Below, in pieces: positions 1-12,504 of a DNA stretch of 64,000 nt. Source of the DNA: Epiperipatus broadwayi (lineage: Eukaryota; Onychophora; Udeonychophora; Euonychophora; Peripatidae); assembly GCA_028023455.1 (NCBI GenBank), contig JAQFVV010012400.1, positions 18,256,490 through 18,320,489 of the forward strand. Direction: 5' to 3'. A model generated the notes under the pieces. The model worked only from the letters and a program-made list of their open reading frames with translations. It ran no database searches and was not told the DNA's origin. Numbering within the stretch: position 1 is the stretch's first letter; every line of letters begins with the position of its first letter. Both the position numbers and the translations under genes were made by a program.

Positions 1-2
1 CG

Positions 3-657
3 GTGGGAATTCCTACTCAGATCTTATCGGATCACGGCACACCATTTACGTCACACGAGTGGAAGAAATGGATCACTAAACACAGAATAAGGCACACATT
101 GACATCGATCCGTAATCCTCAGTCGAACCCATGTGAATGGGTCATGAGAGAGCTCGGGCGTCTGTTTCATGTATATATATCTGATGACCATCGTATGTGG
201 GTGAAGGAAACCCCACGTATAGTAAACATGATCAATTGGGCAAAGAATGAGTCCACAGGTTTCGAACCCATTCGGCTACATTTTGGGAAACATATCCAAT
301 GCCCATTTAATGGTCGATTACCTGTAGGAACCAAAGCAATAAATAGGAGAAGGGACACGGAGCAAGTGCGTAATCATATGGAAAGGATGGGTGAAATAAG
401 AAGACAAAGGTTCAAGGGGGTGGAAAATCAATTCATGATAGGTGATGAGGTCATGGTGAGGGTGCACCCTGTAAGTCACCCAGAGCAAAATATATTTTAA
501 GAAGTTCCAGCCCATTTATGAAGGACCATACATGATCCAAAAGCTATATGGGAATAATGCCTTTGTCATAGCCCAGGGAACAGAGGAAAAAGGAGTATAC
601 AATGCTCAATCGCTAAGGCTATTCAATAGAGAAAGACAACCACCAGATAAAATGTAA
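3..657 (+). CDS. Ty3/gypsy retrotransposon pol, 3' end (integrase), partial and frameshifted
   Basis: This is the C-terminal half of an integrase, the enzyme that inserts retrotransposon DNA into the chromosome; the 5' part lies outside the window. The core shows SDHGTPF (second catalytic Asp) and, 35 residues on, NPQSNPCE with the catalytic Glu, followed by RELGR, a pattern of Ty3/gypsy integrases. The C-terminal part carries the small beta-barrel seen in such integrases (GDEVMVRV). The first frame stops at 500. An extra T in the run 495-498 explains this, because another frame continues with an EGPY/IYEG-like segment and ends in ...PPDKM at 657. The element is therefore dead or a near-recent mutant. 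The family call is by motif recognition. Confidence 0.8.
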
Positions 658-1512
658 ACACCAGCATCAATAAAGGAAGGATTCACTGATACCAGATTGG
701 AAATGGAATTGGATCATGAGAAATGGAGAATGGACTTGAACATTGATCATGACAATATAAAGAAATGATGAGCCTAAATGGCCAAACAGTACAAAGGATC
801 CAAACGAAGACAAAGCATCAGATGATAGATAGTAGTGTGAGAGCGTAGATAGAGGCTGAAGGTGTGTAGGTTTAGATATTTGTAGATGGATCTTAGCAGT
901 ATATGGTGAGCCTTCTCTGTTATGCATTCATGTATGTTCTGCGGTCACCAAATCTTATTATATAGAGAAGACAGGGACAGAGATCCCCTTCTCATAATGA
1001 CTCACTGGATTAAGATTTCCAGTTAGATATTTGACAAATATCGTGAGTCAATGGTTTAGAAACCAATCTATGGGGAAAGAACCCCTTTATAAAAAATACG
1101 AGTTATCAGTAAAATATTCTGAGCTCATGGATGAGCTGGACAAAAAAGATGCCAGCCTCCCAACCCACCTCGGTAATAGTGACCAGAGTTGTCACTCAGA
1201 GGATTATTGTTTGTGAAAGTGTGAGGTATGAAAAGGTTTAATCGAGTCACAGAGTTATCCTGTGGACTCGAACCTGTATATACAAGTAGGAGGCAGAAAT
1301 AAATTCATGTAATGTTATAGCAAGATTAAATTGGTTTAGTAATGCTGGTTGGGTCATCAGAGTAGGGATGTAATTTGCCTGGTCGCCTCTCTAGGAATAA
1401 TCTCATCACTAAAGTTATATTAGAAGTAAATAGATATAAAATGGTTCTAACAGTAGTTAGGAGCATCTAGCTTGAAGTGCAGTAAATTAAAATTTTTTTA
1501 AGAAAAAATTTT
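658..1512 (+). other. spacer between gypsy pol and LTR
   Basis: The region lies between the integrase stop and the polypurine tract. A 61-codon open frame at 1031-1216 has no recognisable motif. If the element once had an env-like third ORF it would lie here, but I see no signal peptide, transmembrane segment or cleavage motif. Confidence 0.4.
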
Positions 1513-1528
1513 AAAGGAGGGAAAAGGG
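1513..1528 (+). promoter_or_regulatory. polypurine tract of the gypsy element
   Basis: A 16-base pure A/G run, AAAGGAGGGAAAAGGG, sits directly before a TG dinucleotide. This is the expected plus-strand primer next to the 3' LTR. Confidence 0.7.
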
Positions 1529-3321
1529 TGTAATATGATGATCACACATACTGCGGTCACACATATAGATATTTAACATTTAAAGAATGTTAAATATTGT
1601 GCTTTGGTTATAAAAAGTGAGTTTTAAAAAAATTACAAAACAAAGAAATGTTTAAGCAAAAAAGAGAGGGAATTAGAATCGAAACGATTCTTATCTTTTA
1701 TCCTTCAAAGTTCAGATTTTAGAAAGAATAGAAATATTAAGGTTAAAAAATATCGATATCATGTGTTTAATGTAAGATTTAAAAAAATGAGAAAGGAAAT
1801 ATAAATAAAATAGAAACTTAATGATATAAAAAAAAGCGATAGTTGGGGAGTTTAAATAAAATATAAGTAAAATTTAGAATGCAATGAAAAGATAAAGATC
1901 TGTTCTTAAAATTACACATTTTGACGAAAATGAAATGGATATGTGAATGTATGAATAAAGAGAGTAAGGTTTATTTCATGTCAAAATGAAATAATTTTAT
2001 TAAAGAAAGTGATTGATAAATAAATGTAAAATATTATATTATAAAATTATATCAAATTAAAAGTAATAAGAGTAATAAATAAAAATAAAAAAAAAAAAAA
2101 GAATAAAAGAAGGAAATAAAGAAAAGGAGAAAAAAAAAAAAAAAAAAAAAAAGGTTTGTATAAGTTGCTGAAAGCATGTTGGAGTAAAAAGGTGTGAAAT
2201 AAAATACAGCAGATCAAGATAAGGAAGGAATTTGAAAAATAAAGGACACTAATTAATTAATTGGAAAACAGTATTGGTCGAGACTAGAGTGAGGACACTG
2301 CTCTGATAAGAAGCAGAGAAATATAATAGAACGGAGACTGAACTATAAGAACATGAAAACAAGCTATAACATAATGGAAGCTTCAAGGATGTGTGGCTAA
2401 GGGCTAGTCACAATCGCCGCTGATCCAGACTTCCGTGCTATAATGGTTCGCATCTCGATGTAACAACTGCCGACATAGCACCTGCCGAAGAGTTTGTTTT
2501 GCCTTGCCTTGATGCCCACAATACGGAGGAGTTCCAACAATCAAATCTAACCGAAGAGCGTCTGTTCCCTACTAAAAAAGTGGAAAAATTCCACGGGACG
2601 GTCAGCAAGACGCCAAGTTTATTCGAAGACTTTATCACTTAGATAATTATGAATAAGACATTTTATATAATTATGTGCACATACCTTTAAATTTAATGCA
2701 ATTGCCAATCCCACATATAATGAGATAGACGTTAATTAGACTCCTTTCAATATTTGGAATGACTGTAAAGGGACACTTTATTTTCAAAGATTGCAATCAT
2801 TTATAATATAATCTTCTATTGTATTTTATTTATTTGTTGTAGTATTATAGCATAATCTGTGTTTTTATATTGAGTGTTTATAATTTAGAGTGTTTCTTTT
2901 ATTATAATTTAGTGTATTAAATATCTTTTATTTATGTAAAATCTGTTTCGTCTCTTTCTTCGCCACTTCCAAAAAATAATATAGTCTTAGGATTGGGAAA
3001 TAATTATTATTTATTTGAGTACTTAATTAACACATGAAGCTAGTGGTGCAGTATTTGATCCCATTAAATTTATAATTATCCAAGCGCTGTAACTCTGTTA
3101 AATCTTACAGCAGTCGGGAGAAAGTTGACCGGGAAATATAACTTGGGGCTATACCCGTATAGCATACAAGTTCTGTCAAGTACAGATATAGACTCGTTTA
3201 TGTCCGTATTTTCTCTCTGCTTGCGGTAGTGGAAAGTAGGCAATCTTGAATTATAAGAATTCCCCATTATATCTATATAAAAGGGAAGTTTAAGCCTTTC
3301 GATCATCGGGTTTCCGTTACA
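1529..3321 (+). repeat. putative 3' LTR of the gypsy element
   Basis: The LTR starts with TGTAA right after the polypurine tract. The best downstream match to the inverted end is TTACA at 3317-3321, which gives a 1.8-kb LTR. The first 600 bp are very purine-rich (A/G with long A runs), while 2400-2640 and 3080-3320 are more GC-rich. A TATA-like TATATAAAAGG lies near 3275. The short distance from this TATA to the proposed end would leave almost no R-U5, so the 3' boundary is uncertain. No second LTR is in the window to test it. Confidence 0.45.
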
Positions 3322-3440
3322 ATATATATATATATATAATCAAAATTTTACATATGTTTATACAAACTTATATGTTGGATTAATGTAAAAACTCATGTAA
3401 ATAATCTTGAATCATGCAACACGTCTGTTTTATTTTAAAT

Positions 3441-3540
3441 TTTTTTCATATGTCATAGCATTAGCCAGGATGCGAACCCACAACCGTCTGCAACCAACTA
3501 CTTGCTTGCAAGGCGGCTGCGATGACTTCTCGGCTAACAG
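3441..3540 (-). mobile_element. tRNA-derived SINE, divergent copy
   Basis: On the minus strand it has a tRNA-like head: A-box-like TGTTAGCCGAGAAGTCA, an anticodon-arm-like GCC..TTGCAAGC, and B-box GGGTTCGCATCC. It ends in CTATGACATATG and an A-rich tail (T run on the plus strand at 3441-3447). It belongs with the SINEs at 7347, 13803, 41089 and 51614 but has a different 5' head. No clear target-site duplication was seen. Confidence 0.6.
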
Positions 3541-3541
3541 A

Positions 3542-3945
3542 TTTGAATCAAATGTTTAGTTGATGAGCAATTTTTATATGACAGTGAGTAGAATACTGTA
3601 GTATTTGCAAAGTATTTTAGATTATGGAATTACTAACCTGTCTGAATATTGAACTTGCATTAAATTGGCTATTTTTTTTTACCAAATAAATTTATAATTT
3701 GTCAATACCTGTTCCAAAACATGTTTATCACAAGTATTCCTCTTTGAATCAAATGTTTAGTTGATGAGCAATTTTTATATGACAGTGAGTAGAATACTGT
3801 AGTATTTGCAAAGTATTTTAGATTATGGAATTACTAACCTGTCTGAATATTGAACTTGCATTAAATTGGCTATTTTTTTTTACCAAATAAATTTATAATT
3901 TGTCAATACCTGTTCCAAAACATGTTTATCACAAGTATTCCTCTT
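3542..3945. repeat. 201-bp tandem duplication, two identical copies
   Basis: The segment starting TTTGAATCAAATG at 3542 is repeated at 3743 with a period of 201 bp. By eye the copies agree throughout, including a run of nine Ts. It directly follows the SINE. It is either very recent or an assembly duplication. Confidence 0.85.
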
Positions 3946-5374
3946 CAAGAAAACAGCAAAGAAAAAAATATTACTAATCAGTATGGCTTTGAGATTTATA
4001 GAATAACTGATATTCATTTATCAACAAATAATTTGATCACTAGATGAATTGATTTTGGACAGACTAGTGAAAATACTTTATCCTAAAAAAAATTCATCTA
4101 AATTTAAACACAAGTCATTGACATGGTAGAAAAAAGCCATTGAATTATATATATTCACCATTATCTGATTTAGCAATGCCAATTGATCCCAAAATGCTTC
4201 CTAAAGTAAGATCTCACATAAAAAAAAACAAGGAATTATAATGAGTTTCTGTGGGGGATAAAGTAATTCATTAATTTAAATTCAAAGTATTGTACATCAT
4301 CTCTATCCTCTCACATACAGCTCCACACAAGTTTGTGAATGTTGAAATGGAAACTCATGTAAGGAATCAGAAAATTACTATCTATACACACTTCATATGA
4401 AGTTATTTTAAGTTCTTTACAATTATAACAAAATCTCTAATTCACCGAAAAGGAGACCAAACTAGTTATATTTCTTTGATCACCTACGTAACAACAATTG
4501 CATTAAAATGGCAAAGTCTGTTTTATTTTCTTCATAACATATTTATAAGAAATGAATACTATCAGTCTTAAGCATCAATTTCCGGAGAAATTGTGTTATC
4601 CATAACACATACAGCGAACGTCCTTATTACCCCTGACACTGTAATCTCCTACGCTAGCTCAGTATTATATTCTAATTCTGAGTATAAGTGGCATTTATTA
4701 ATACCCCAGGGTGAGAACATATAGCAATGCTAAATTTAGCAACATTCAAATTATACTAACAAAAAATAGGATAGGGAGATGATTGAATGCCAAAAATTAG
4801 ATATTTTATTAAATCGAACAGTTTACTTACAAAGACTAATCACAATCCATTTTCCAAAAAATAGACATAAAAAACCCAATCTCTATAACCAACTAATGTA
4901 AATCCCATTCCTTTTCTTCACCCAACCATTCATCTACATCTAGTTCTGTAGACCTGTATATACATTGCCATATATACATGAATTTTTTTTCTTTCTCTCT
5001 CATATTAACTCTTCGAACAAACATTTGTTCATATCAATGTCAGAGAAAGTTAATACATATAAGAAAAATCTAATTTATTAGATAATTACACAAAGAACAC
5101 CTTGATATGCATCCATGTTTCCTGAAGTCTATGTATACCCAATTACTATATATAACACTATCGAGTGTTTACATCACTCTAGCCAAAACTGATCTTTTGG
5201 AGTAAACATTTTTTTTCTATAAAAAAAAAAATACATGAATAATGATAATCAAAATATGTGTGTCTATTTCAATGACACAATGAAAGAACAAATATAAAAA
5301 TAACTTGGTCATACACGGTATAATAATAATAATCAATTAACCAACAGAAAATAATAATAATAAAATAATTTAAG
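3946..5374. other. AT-rich non-coding stretch
   Basis: No coding, RNA or repeat signal was recognised beyond short A/T runs and AAT microsatellite-like patches near 5320-5370. Confidence 0.5.
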
Positions 5375-5553
5375 TTTTAACATTATTAAACCATTAAGCA
5401 TCACATGATCACATTTCCTATACTAGCACATTAACTGTTGATAAACAGAGCAAAACTCTCCATACAGTATTGCCACCTGTGATAAACAGAGTAATCAATG
5501 GATGCCAGAAGGCTTGTGCATAAAATCCCTATCTAATGCCTACTCATCCAATA

Positions 5554-5595
5554 TCCCCAGACTAGTTTCTGGCTTGTGGCCTTCATCAGTGAGGA
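5554..5595 (-). ncRNA. type I hammerhead ribozyme candidate, unit 1
   Basis: Read on the minus strand: helix I strand UCCUCA (5590-5595), box CUGAUGA (5583-5589), helix II GGC-CACAA-GCC, box GAAA (5566-5569), helix III ACUAGU with a 2-nt loop, cleavage triplet GUC (5560-5562), then helix I strand UGGGGA (5554-5559). Helix I closes with six pairs, one of them G-U. Predicted cleavage lies between 5560 and 5559. An unpaired A on each side of helix II replaces the usual G-C closing pair, which may lower activity. This is the best-preserved copy in the window. Confidence 0.75.
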
Positions 5596-6009
5596 GCTTT
5601 GAATCTGAGAGCACTGCATCTAGATCTTAGGATCTAATGCAACTCTCTAGCAACCACTTTTTATCTCTACTTAACTACAAAACTATGAGAATGAAATTGA
5701 AAACACAAAAAATATTTTCAATCTAAGCTCAATAGCTTATATAGTCATATGGGTCTGAACTCAGTTCAGCACCCATACATTTTGGTGTCTTTGGCTCTTT
5801 TACAACCATAGTCACCACTATCCTATTAGGCAGGATTGGTGTTAAACCATTAAGCATCACATGATCACATTTCCTATACTAGCACATTAACTGTTGATAA
5901 ACAGAGCAAAACTCTCCATACAGTATTGCCACCTGTGCTAAACAGAGTAATCAATGGATGCCAGAAGGCTTGTGCATAAAATCCCTATCTAATGCCTACT
6001 CATCCAATA

Positions 6010-6051
6010 TCCCCAGATTAGTTTCTGGCTTGTGGCCTTCATCAGTGAGGA
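6010..6051 (-). ncRNA. type I hammerhead ribozyme candidate, unit 2
   Basis: Same layout as the copy 456 bp upstream, with intact CUGAUGA, helix II GGC/GCC, GAAA and six-pair helix I. One change turns the cleavage triplet from GUC to AUC and breaks one of the two pairs of helix III. The triplet still fits the NUH rule but activity is likely reduced. Confidence 0.68.
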
Positions 6052-6412
6052 GCTTTGAATCTGAGAGCACTGCATCTAGATCTTAGGATCTAATGCAACC
6101 CTCTAGCAACCACTTTTTATCTCTACTTAACTACAAAACTATGAGAATGAAATTGAAAACACAAAAAATATTTTCAATCTAAGCTCAATAGCTTATATAG
6201 TCATATGGGTCTGAACTCAGTTCAGCACCCATACATTTTGGTGTCTTTGGCTCTTTTACAACCATAGTCACCACTATCCTATTAGGCAGGATTGGTGTTA
6301 AACCATTAAGCATCACATGATCACATTTCCTATACTAGCACATTAACTGTTGATAAACAGAGCAAAACTCTCCATACAGTATTGCCACCTGTGCAATGTT
6401 TTTAACATTATT

Positions 6413-7330
6413 CCCAGGATTATAATGAATAAAATTGATAAGCTTACCCAAATAAGTAATTTTTTTTCCTCTTTTTTACTAAAACAATATAATGTTCAGA
6501 TCTCTTATAGATACCATTACACTTTCCTTTGTTGAATATTTGATATATTATCAGATGAAGATTTATAAACTTGGCAATCCATATCTGCAGTATATGCTTC
6601 TTTAGACTTCTTTTAGGTAAATCATTTGGCAGACATTTAGCAGACAGCAAATGCAGGAACAAAATGACATGATTATGGATATAGAAATCCAGCTTACTTA
6701 AAATTTCTCTACTTCATTGGATTTATAATTATATACTTAATGGTGTCCACTTTATTTTTACAGCTTATCAAAAGAACTGCCACCAAACTCCTTTTCTTGT
6801 ATTTCATTCTGTTAAAATTGTCCCAGCTCTGTCTAACTAAGAGTTTATTTTTTCTAATTTTTAAAAAATCAAATCTTAATTTCAATAAATACATTCTGGC
6901 TCTCTAATAAATTTTTAACAGTTCTTTTCGAGTTTTTGCTTTGCCTTAACCTAAAACAATTTCTTCTGAAAAACAAGCGCAAACAGGAATTAAGAAACAA
7001 GACAAGACCAACTCTCCTAGATCACCCCTTTAAGCATTCTTTTCCTCTTTTATAATTTTCTTTCAACAAAAGAAAATCTGACTCACAGCTGATGTGGTCA
7101 ATTTTATTATCTTTACTCTTACAAACAAAAAACTCCCATATTACCAAGACTGAAAAATTTAAGTAATCTCGGCTTATAAAAGTTTTAGTAATTTAAATCT
7201 ACTAATTCTGATAAAATTATAAATTCCTTTGCCTTGAATAAACAAAAAAAAATTCTTCAAAAATTACAAGGTCAAAAGGTAACAACATTCTTAATTAATT
7301 CATTTCAGAATTTAGTTAACATTTTTAATT
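6413..7330. other. AT-rich non-coding stretch
   Basis: Only short chance open frames are present, and no recognised motif or repeat. Confidence 0.45.
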
Positions 7331-7456
7331 AATTAATCCTAAGATAGTCAAGCGTTGGTGGCCGAGTGCTCAGCACAGCCGCCTTACAAGCAGTTGTCCC
7401 GGCTCGCTTCCCGGCTGATGCTTTGACATGTGAAAAAAAAAATTAATCCTAAGATA
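7331..7456 (+). mobile_element. tRNA-derived SINE with 16-bp target-site duplication
   Basis: The body (7347-7440) runs GTCAAGCGTTGGTGG, A-box-like TGGCCGAGTGCTCAG, an anticodon-arm-like CTTACAAGC, a B-box-like GGCTCGCTTCC, then ...GACATGTG and A9. It is flanked by AATTAATCCTAAGATA on both sides (7331-7346 and 7441-7456). A tRNA head, A tail and long duplication mean mobilisation by LINE machinery. Confidence 0.85.
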
Positions 7457-10400
7457 AAAATCAATAACATTCTTATACTATTAATTATATTACAAAAAAA
7501 ATTAATGAAATTCTTATTTTATTTTGAAGCATTCTTAATGCACTTTCTCTCTACCAGAAATATCACTCATTCTTATAAAATCTTTTTATCATAATATCAA
7601 AAAATATAAATATATCTTTTTATCTTATGTGTATATACATTTTACAATCACAGAACCATCTGTCATTTCCCCTTCTTTTTGTAACTTTTCCCAAATCTTG
7701 ATCTTGTTAAGATCTAGCCTTAAACTAACATGATTTCAACTTGTGAGAAGAGTTTGAACCTAATCCCATCACAGTATATATAATCTATTTAAAATAAAGC
7801 TTAAATTAGAAACGTGTTAATTAATGAGAAGATTATTTTCATTAGTATATCTTTTCCATTGCTGATCACTATTTTGCTACTTATGTAGCCACGAAATAAT
7901 ATTTCCTATATCGTGATTTGTTAAATTAAAATAAAGAGTGAAAAAAAAATAACTACAATATATTTTAAAATTAAATTTAAAAAAATAATACAATGTATAT
8001 TTTAAAATTTATTTTTTATTCACTTAATTACATTCAATTACTAATTTATTTTTTTACTGATTTGTAATTTCTAACCATTAAGAAGAAGGATTTTTTTTTG
8101 CAGCGCTGCTAATTTTTTTTTTATTTGCATTTTTTTTTTTAATTTTACTTAAAAGCAAAGAAATTGTACAAAATATAGGTAAATAAATATTAAGTAAATG
8201 TGATTTCTATAGTTTTAATAAGGTATATAAATGATTAATTCTTTTTTTCTTATGCAGATGTATGTTTACAACCAAACTGGCTATTATTTTAAATAACTCA
8301 CAAATAAGTTATGAGAGTATTGATTTAAAATTGAAAAAACAAATGATATCTAAACCTAAGTTTAGTAGCCTTTGTTGATATAAAGTTGATTATTAGCAAG
8401 ATGAATGAAATTAAGTGCATTAACCACATTTTAATTCTATAATCAAAACAATACTGAATACTGTATAAAGATTAAACTCTACTGTACATTTTTAGCATGT
8501 ATGTCACCATTTTATTTTCAGAAGACATAATTTAAGTAAAACCATTATACTATGACGGCATCAATCTTGTAGAATAACCATCATTTTGTATTGCCATCTT
8601 GAAAAAGTTACAGATTTTTTTAAAAAAGTTTCTTTTTTTTTTTAAAGATTGTAATAATGAATAATTAATTGTAAATCAAAATAGTGAGTGTAAATTAATG
8701 ATGATCTCTATGATGAATCCTTGTATAAAGGTTCATTATTGACTAGGTAATGATATATTTACATTTACAAAATCTATGAAAATCATTGAATTAATATTAG
8801 CATTGGATTATAATATAGTGGATTAATTAATATTAATTTAAAATTAAAGCATTAAAATGTGTAGTGGTTTTCAATTCTTTGTAGATTATTTTATTATAAT
8901 ATTTAAATGTTTAAGTTTATAAGACTTCAATTATTTCAGCTTTAAGACTGAAGTAGTCTTATATTGATAGTTTTATGCATTACATTGAAGTTTTCTAGCA
9001 GGTATTAATATTCAGATCAAGAAATAAATGACTTGGGTTAAGTTATTTGCCTGGTTATTTTAATATGATGTCAAAAATTATTATTGAATATTACCAACAA
9101 TTTGATTGGCTGATTACTTAAACCTTGTTTGAATAAATTAATTTACATAATTATGTATATGTAAATAAATAACTTATTTTTTAATACAGATATCAACACA
9201 AGCTCAACAATTTTATGAAACATTTTTATGAATTTTGTTTTATTTAAAATTAACGTCTTGAGTAGAAAACTCTGCCTGACAATTTTTGAATAGAACCTAA
9301 TGAATCATTCATTAAATATTACTCCTTGTTGAGATTTTATTTTTACAATTAAACCTTTTTTCTATGTATTATATAATTAATTTTTACCTAATAATTTATA
9401 AGCATAATCTTTCAAATGATACACAATTTTAAACATTCATTTCTTTTTTCTAAACTAAATTTATACCTATAACAATGAAGCTTGCTGCTACTGGGTGTAA
9501 TTTACCTATTCAAAAAGTTAGAAGGACAAAATATTGGATATTTAAATTTTATGTTATTAAAAATGATATATTTAGAATAAGTTATTTTCAAAAAAAAATT
9601 ATAAAAATTAATAAATTATTTATTGTTATTACAATTTTAGAGAGTATTTTATTTATCATTTTGACAAAAGTGATTTTTTTTAATCCAGCAAGATAAATCT
9701 TTTATAAAAATATTACATCATAATCATTAATTTGTAAGCAAATTACATTTTATCTTTACAAATTTACAATATTCAGTAATTTAGTTTCAGGCTGAAAGCA
9801 CTCGGCTAATCAGAAATTAGCCACTTCCTTTATAGCATTATCATAACAATAGGATATTGTCAATTATGCAAAAATGTCCACATAATGCTGATATCTTCAG
9901 GTTTTTTAAAAATAGAATGTTAAATTATACTAGTAGGTGAAAAGGGGCGCCACAAGTCACCACAAACCATAATATAAGATTATAGATCAAGATAGTGATT
10001 GCAACACCGTTATAATGTCTAAAATAGCAAAATCTGAGCAGTGCTACCTTTAAGCTTAGGAAATAAGTTAAAGCTTTTATTGTTGTCTTATTGTGTTTTG
10101 ACATATCTAAATTCATCCTCTTTTAATTATTTATTTTTTACTTTTCCTCCTTAATTTAAACATATCTATAAAATTTGTTTATTAATTTTTAAAAAAATCA
10201 ATCTAGCCTTCACACTTTGTTTATTGATCACAAAGTCTTTCTATGAGAAGTCTTCTTATCTTTAATAATCTTTGTAAGCTATGGAAATTTTAATGACTTA
10301 ATTTTATTTATTGGAGACAAGCTTTTAATTCAGCCACGGCAGCTATTCTGCTCTTAAAAATAAATTTTCTATTAAATTATTCCATTCTTTGTTGGACATT

Positions 10401-12504
10401 AATGATATGCCCTAGAGATTATCAATTTCTATAGTAATTCTTTTGCCATAAATTTGAACAGGAAGCATTATTTATTTAACAAGATTTATTTTGGTATTTT
10501 TAATCTGGGATTTAATTTTAGTTCTCAGTCAAGCTACTTGTTGCAGGATTTTGTGCAATCTTGGAGATTTTTGACAAGTATTTACTATATGTCCTTTCAA
10601 ACCATTGTTTATACACTCTTTTTTTTTTCATGCACAATTATAAGCTTTTATTTTCTTCCACAGCAGAAACAAAATTTTTCTTTTCTGTGGATTTGTTTTA
10701 TTAAATTACTTGTATCCCGTTCTTCAGTTTTTTGGTTAGCAGTTTTATTTATATCATTTAAACTTATATTTTGAAATTCTTTTGACTGTTATACTAATTC
10801 ATAAGTTATCCTTCCTTTAATAGCACCTTTATATGTCAAATCCTTCTCTGAAAACAATTGCTGTCTCAATTGTTCATCTGTCATCCACCATAAGAACTTT
10901 GCCAGGTCTCTCAATGATATATTATATTTACACAATTTTTCTCCTTGAGATTGATTTCTACATATAAAATAAACTTAAGCTATATGTCTTGAAAGTAAAG
11001 AAATATTCAGCTAATTTAGAAATTAGAACAATTTTCTGGTTTAACAGCTTCACATAAATGATTAATAATTTCAATTATATTTTACTTTTATTTTTTGCAA
11101 CTTTATTCATAAGAAAGTACTTTTCTACATGATGCATGAATTAAGACTAACTAGCTGAATCTTCAATGTCAAATTCATTAATAAGAATTTGTTAAATTTC
11201 CTGCTTTTACTTCACTAAAATTAGAATTTTTGTGGCTCTTACAGGAATCTCTCTAACTGTATCAACTTGTCAAATATAGGGCTGAAATCTTGTCCATGAC
11301 TGCCACGTTATTGATTATGGGATCTGAGTTCAATTAAATTCTGTCACTGTGTCACTTTGACATGTCTCTTCTATAATGATGGAAATGATTATATGATTAT
11401 AAATCTATATGTGACAAATATAGCAGTTACAAAAAAGGGCAAGCAATAAAATATTTTATTATCTATCAAACTCGATTAGGGTTTTCTTGAATACTTGTTA
11501 TAAATTTTATTCAACATATTTACAAGATGAGCAAGTTCATTAAAAAAAGAAAATCAAAAAATAATCATTATTTACAATGAACACTTATTAATTAAAAACT
11601 AGCAGATGTATAAATCTTTATCTTTGCTCCTAATTATGAGGAATTCAAACTTATAGACTAAAAAATACATTTAGTATGAATTATTTATAACCCTAGCTAT
11701 TTTCTCCATTTGCCTGAAACCTTTTCAAATAATATTTTAAAAGTTTCCTAGATTTATTTTGGACTGTCCGGAGGCGAATCTCTCCTCAGAAGTGACTTCT
11801 GAGTTTGCCATTAGACGATTACCTTACTCTGCAAACAAAAGAAGTCAATAATGATAATAATCGCTAAACAAGCAATAGTTATTTTTATATAACTAAGAAA
11901 ATACTTCCCTCTATTTGTTCTAGCGTTTTGGTAGCTATAAACACAAAATAATAACTTAATTGGAAAATTCCATTACCTTTAATATTTAATAATGTTAAAT
12001 TTATAACAATAACTTTAAAGTTGTAATTAATATTTTGTTAAGCGCATATTCATTACCTAAGTAATATATATTAAGGCTATAAACTTAAGACTATGCACCT
12101 AGATGTGATAGTAGGATCTTCTACAAATCTTAACACAAGATTAATGACTTTAACCCTTCAATTGTTTATTTCGTTTAGATCTCATTGTTAATTTATTGCC
12201 CCTAAATGCTATTTACGATTTTTGGATGTAGCATGCACCATTTCTTGGTCAATATTGGTCACAATTTCTTCATTTTAGGCTTATTTTATAGGAAATTCAA
12301 AATTTAAAATTGCAGTTCTAAAAACATCCGCATATAGCATTATATTTTGAAAAAAAAAATCAATTTTTTTTGCTGGCTATTGGTGCTTAGACTAGTCTCT
12401 TTTCTTTGATTGGATGCCTGCCAAATCTGGAAATTGTCTTGTAGGCATTTCTAAATGACAAATTCAGAAACTAAACGAAGATGTTCTACACATTCATAAT
12501 TGAT
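7457..12504. other. long AT-rich stretch with no recognised gene
   Basis: It contains many A/T homopolymers and only short unrecognised open frames. One odd spot is a perfect 9-bp hairpin with a 1-nt loop (CTCAGAAGTGACTTCTGAG, 11785-11803) in a locally GC-richer patch at 11760-11820. Confidence 0.45.

Larger units (their letters stand above)
5375..6412 (-). mobile_element. family A retrozyme-like insertion, 2.2 tandem units
   Basis: Two near-identical 456-bp units start at 5388 and 5844. A third partial unit starts at 6300 and ends near 6394. The whole insert is flanked by a perfect 13-bp direct repeat TTTTAACATTATT at 5375-5387 and 6400-6412, a target-site duplication, so the tandem array entered as one piece. 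Each full unit carries one hammerhead-like motif on the minus strand. No open reading frame is conserved across units. Related copies lie at 18.2, 22.5/25.3, 33.1 and 60.4 kb. The family assignment as retrozyme is inference from architecture. Confidence 0.8.

Noticed and set aside
5388-6399. CRISPR-like or classical satellite array
   Set aside because: Units are 456 bp without spacers, and the array is bounded by a TSD, so it is a mobile insertion.
7347-7440. Functional tRNA gene
   Set aside because: The A tail, TSDs and poor acceptor stem show a SINE, not a tRNA gene.
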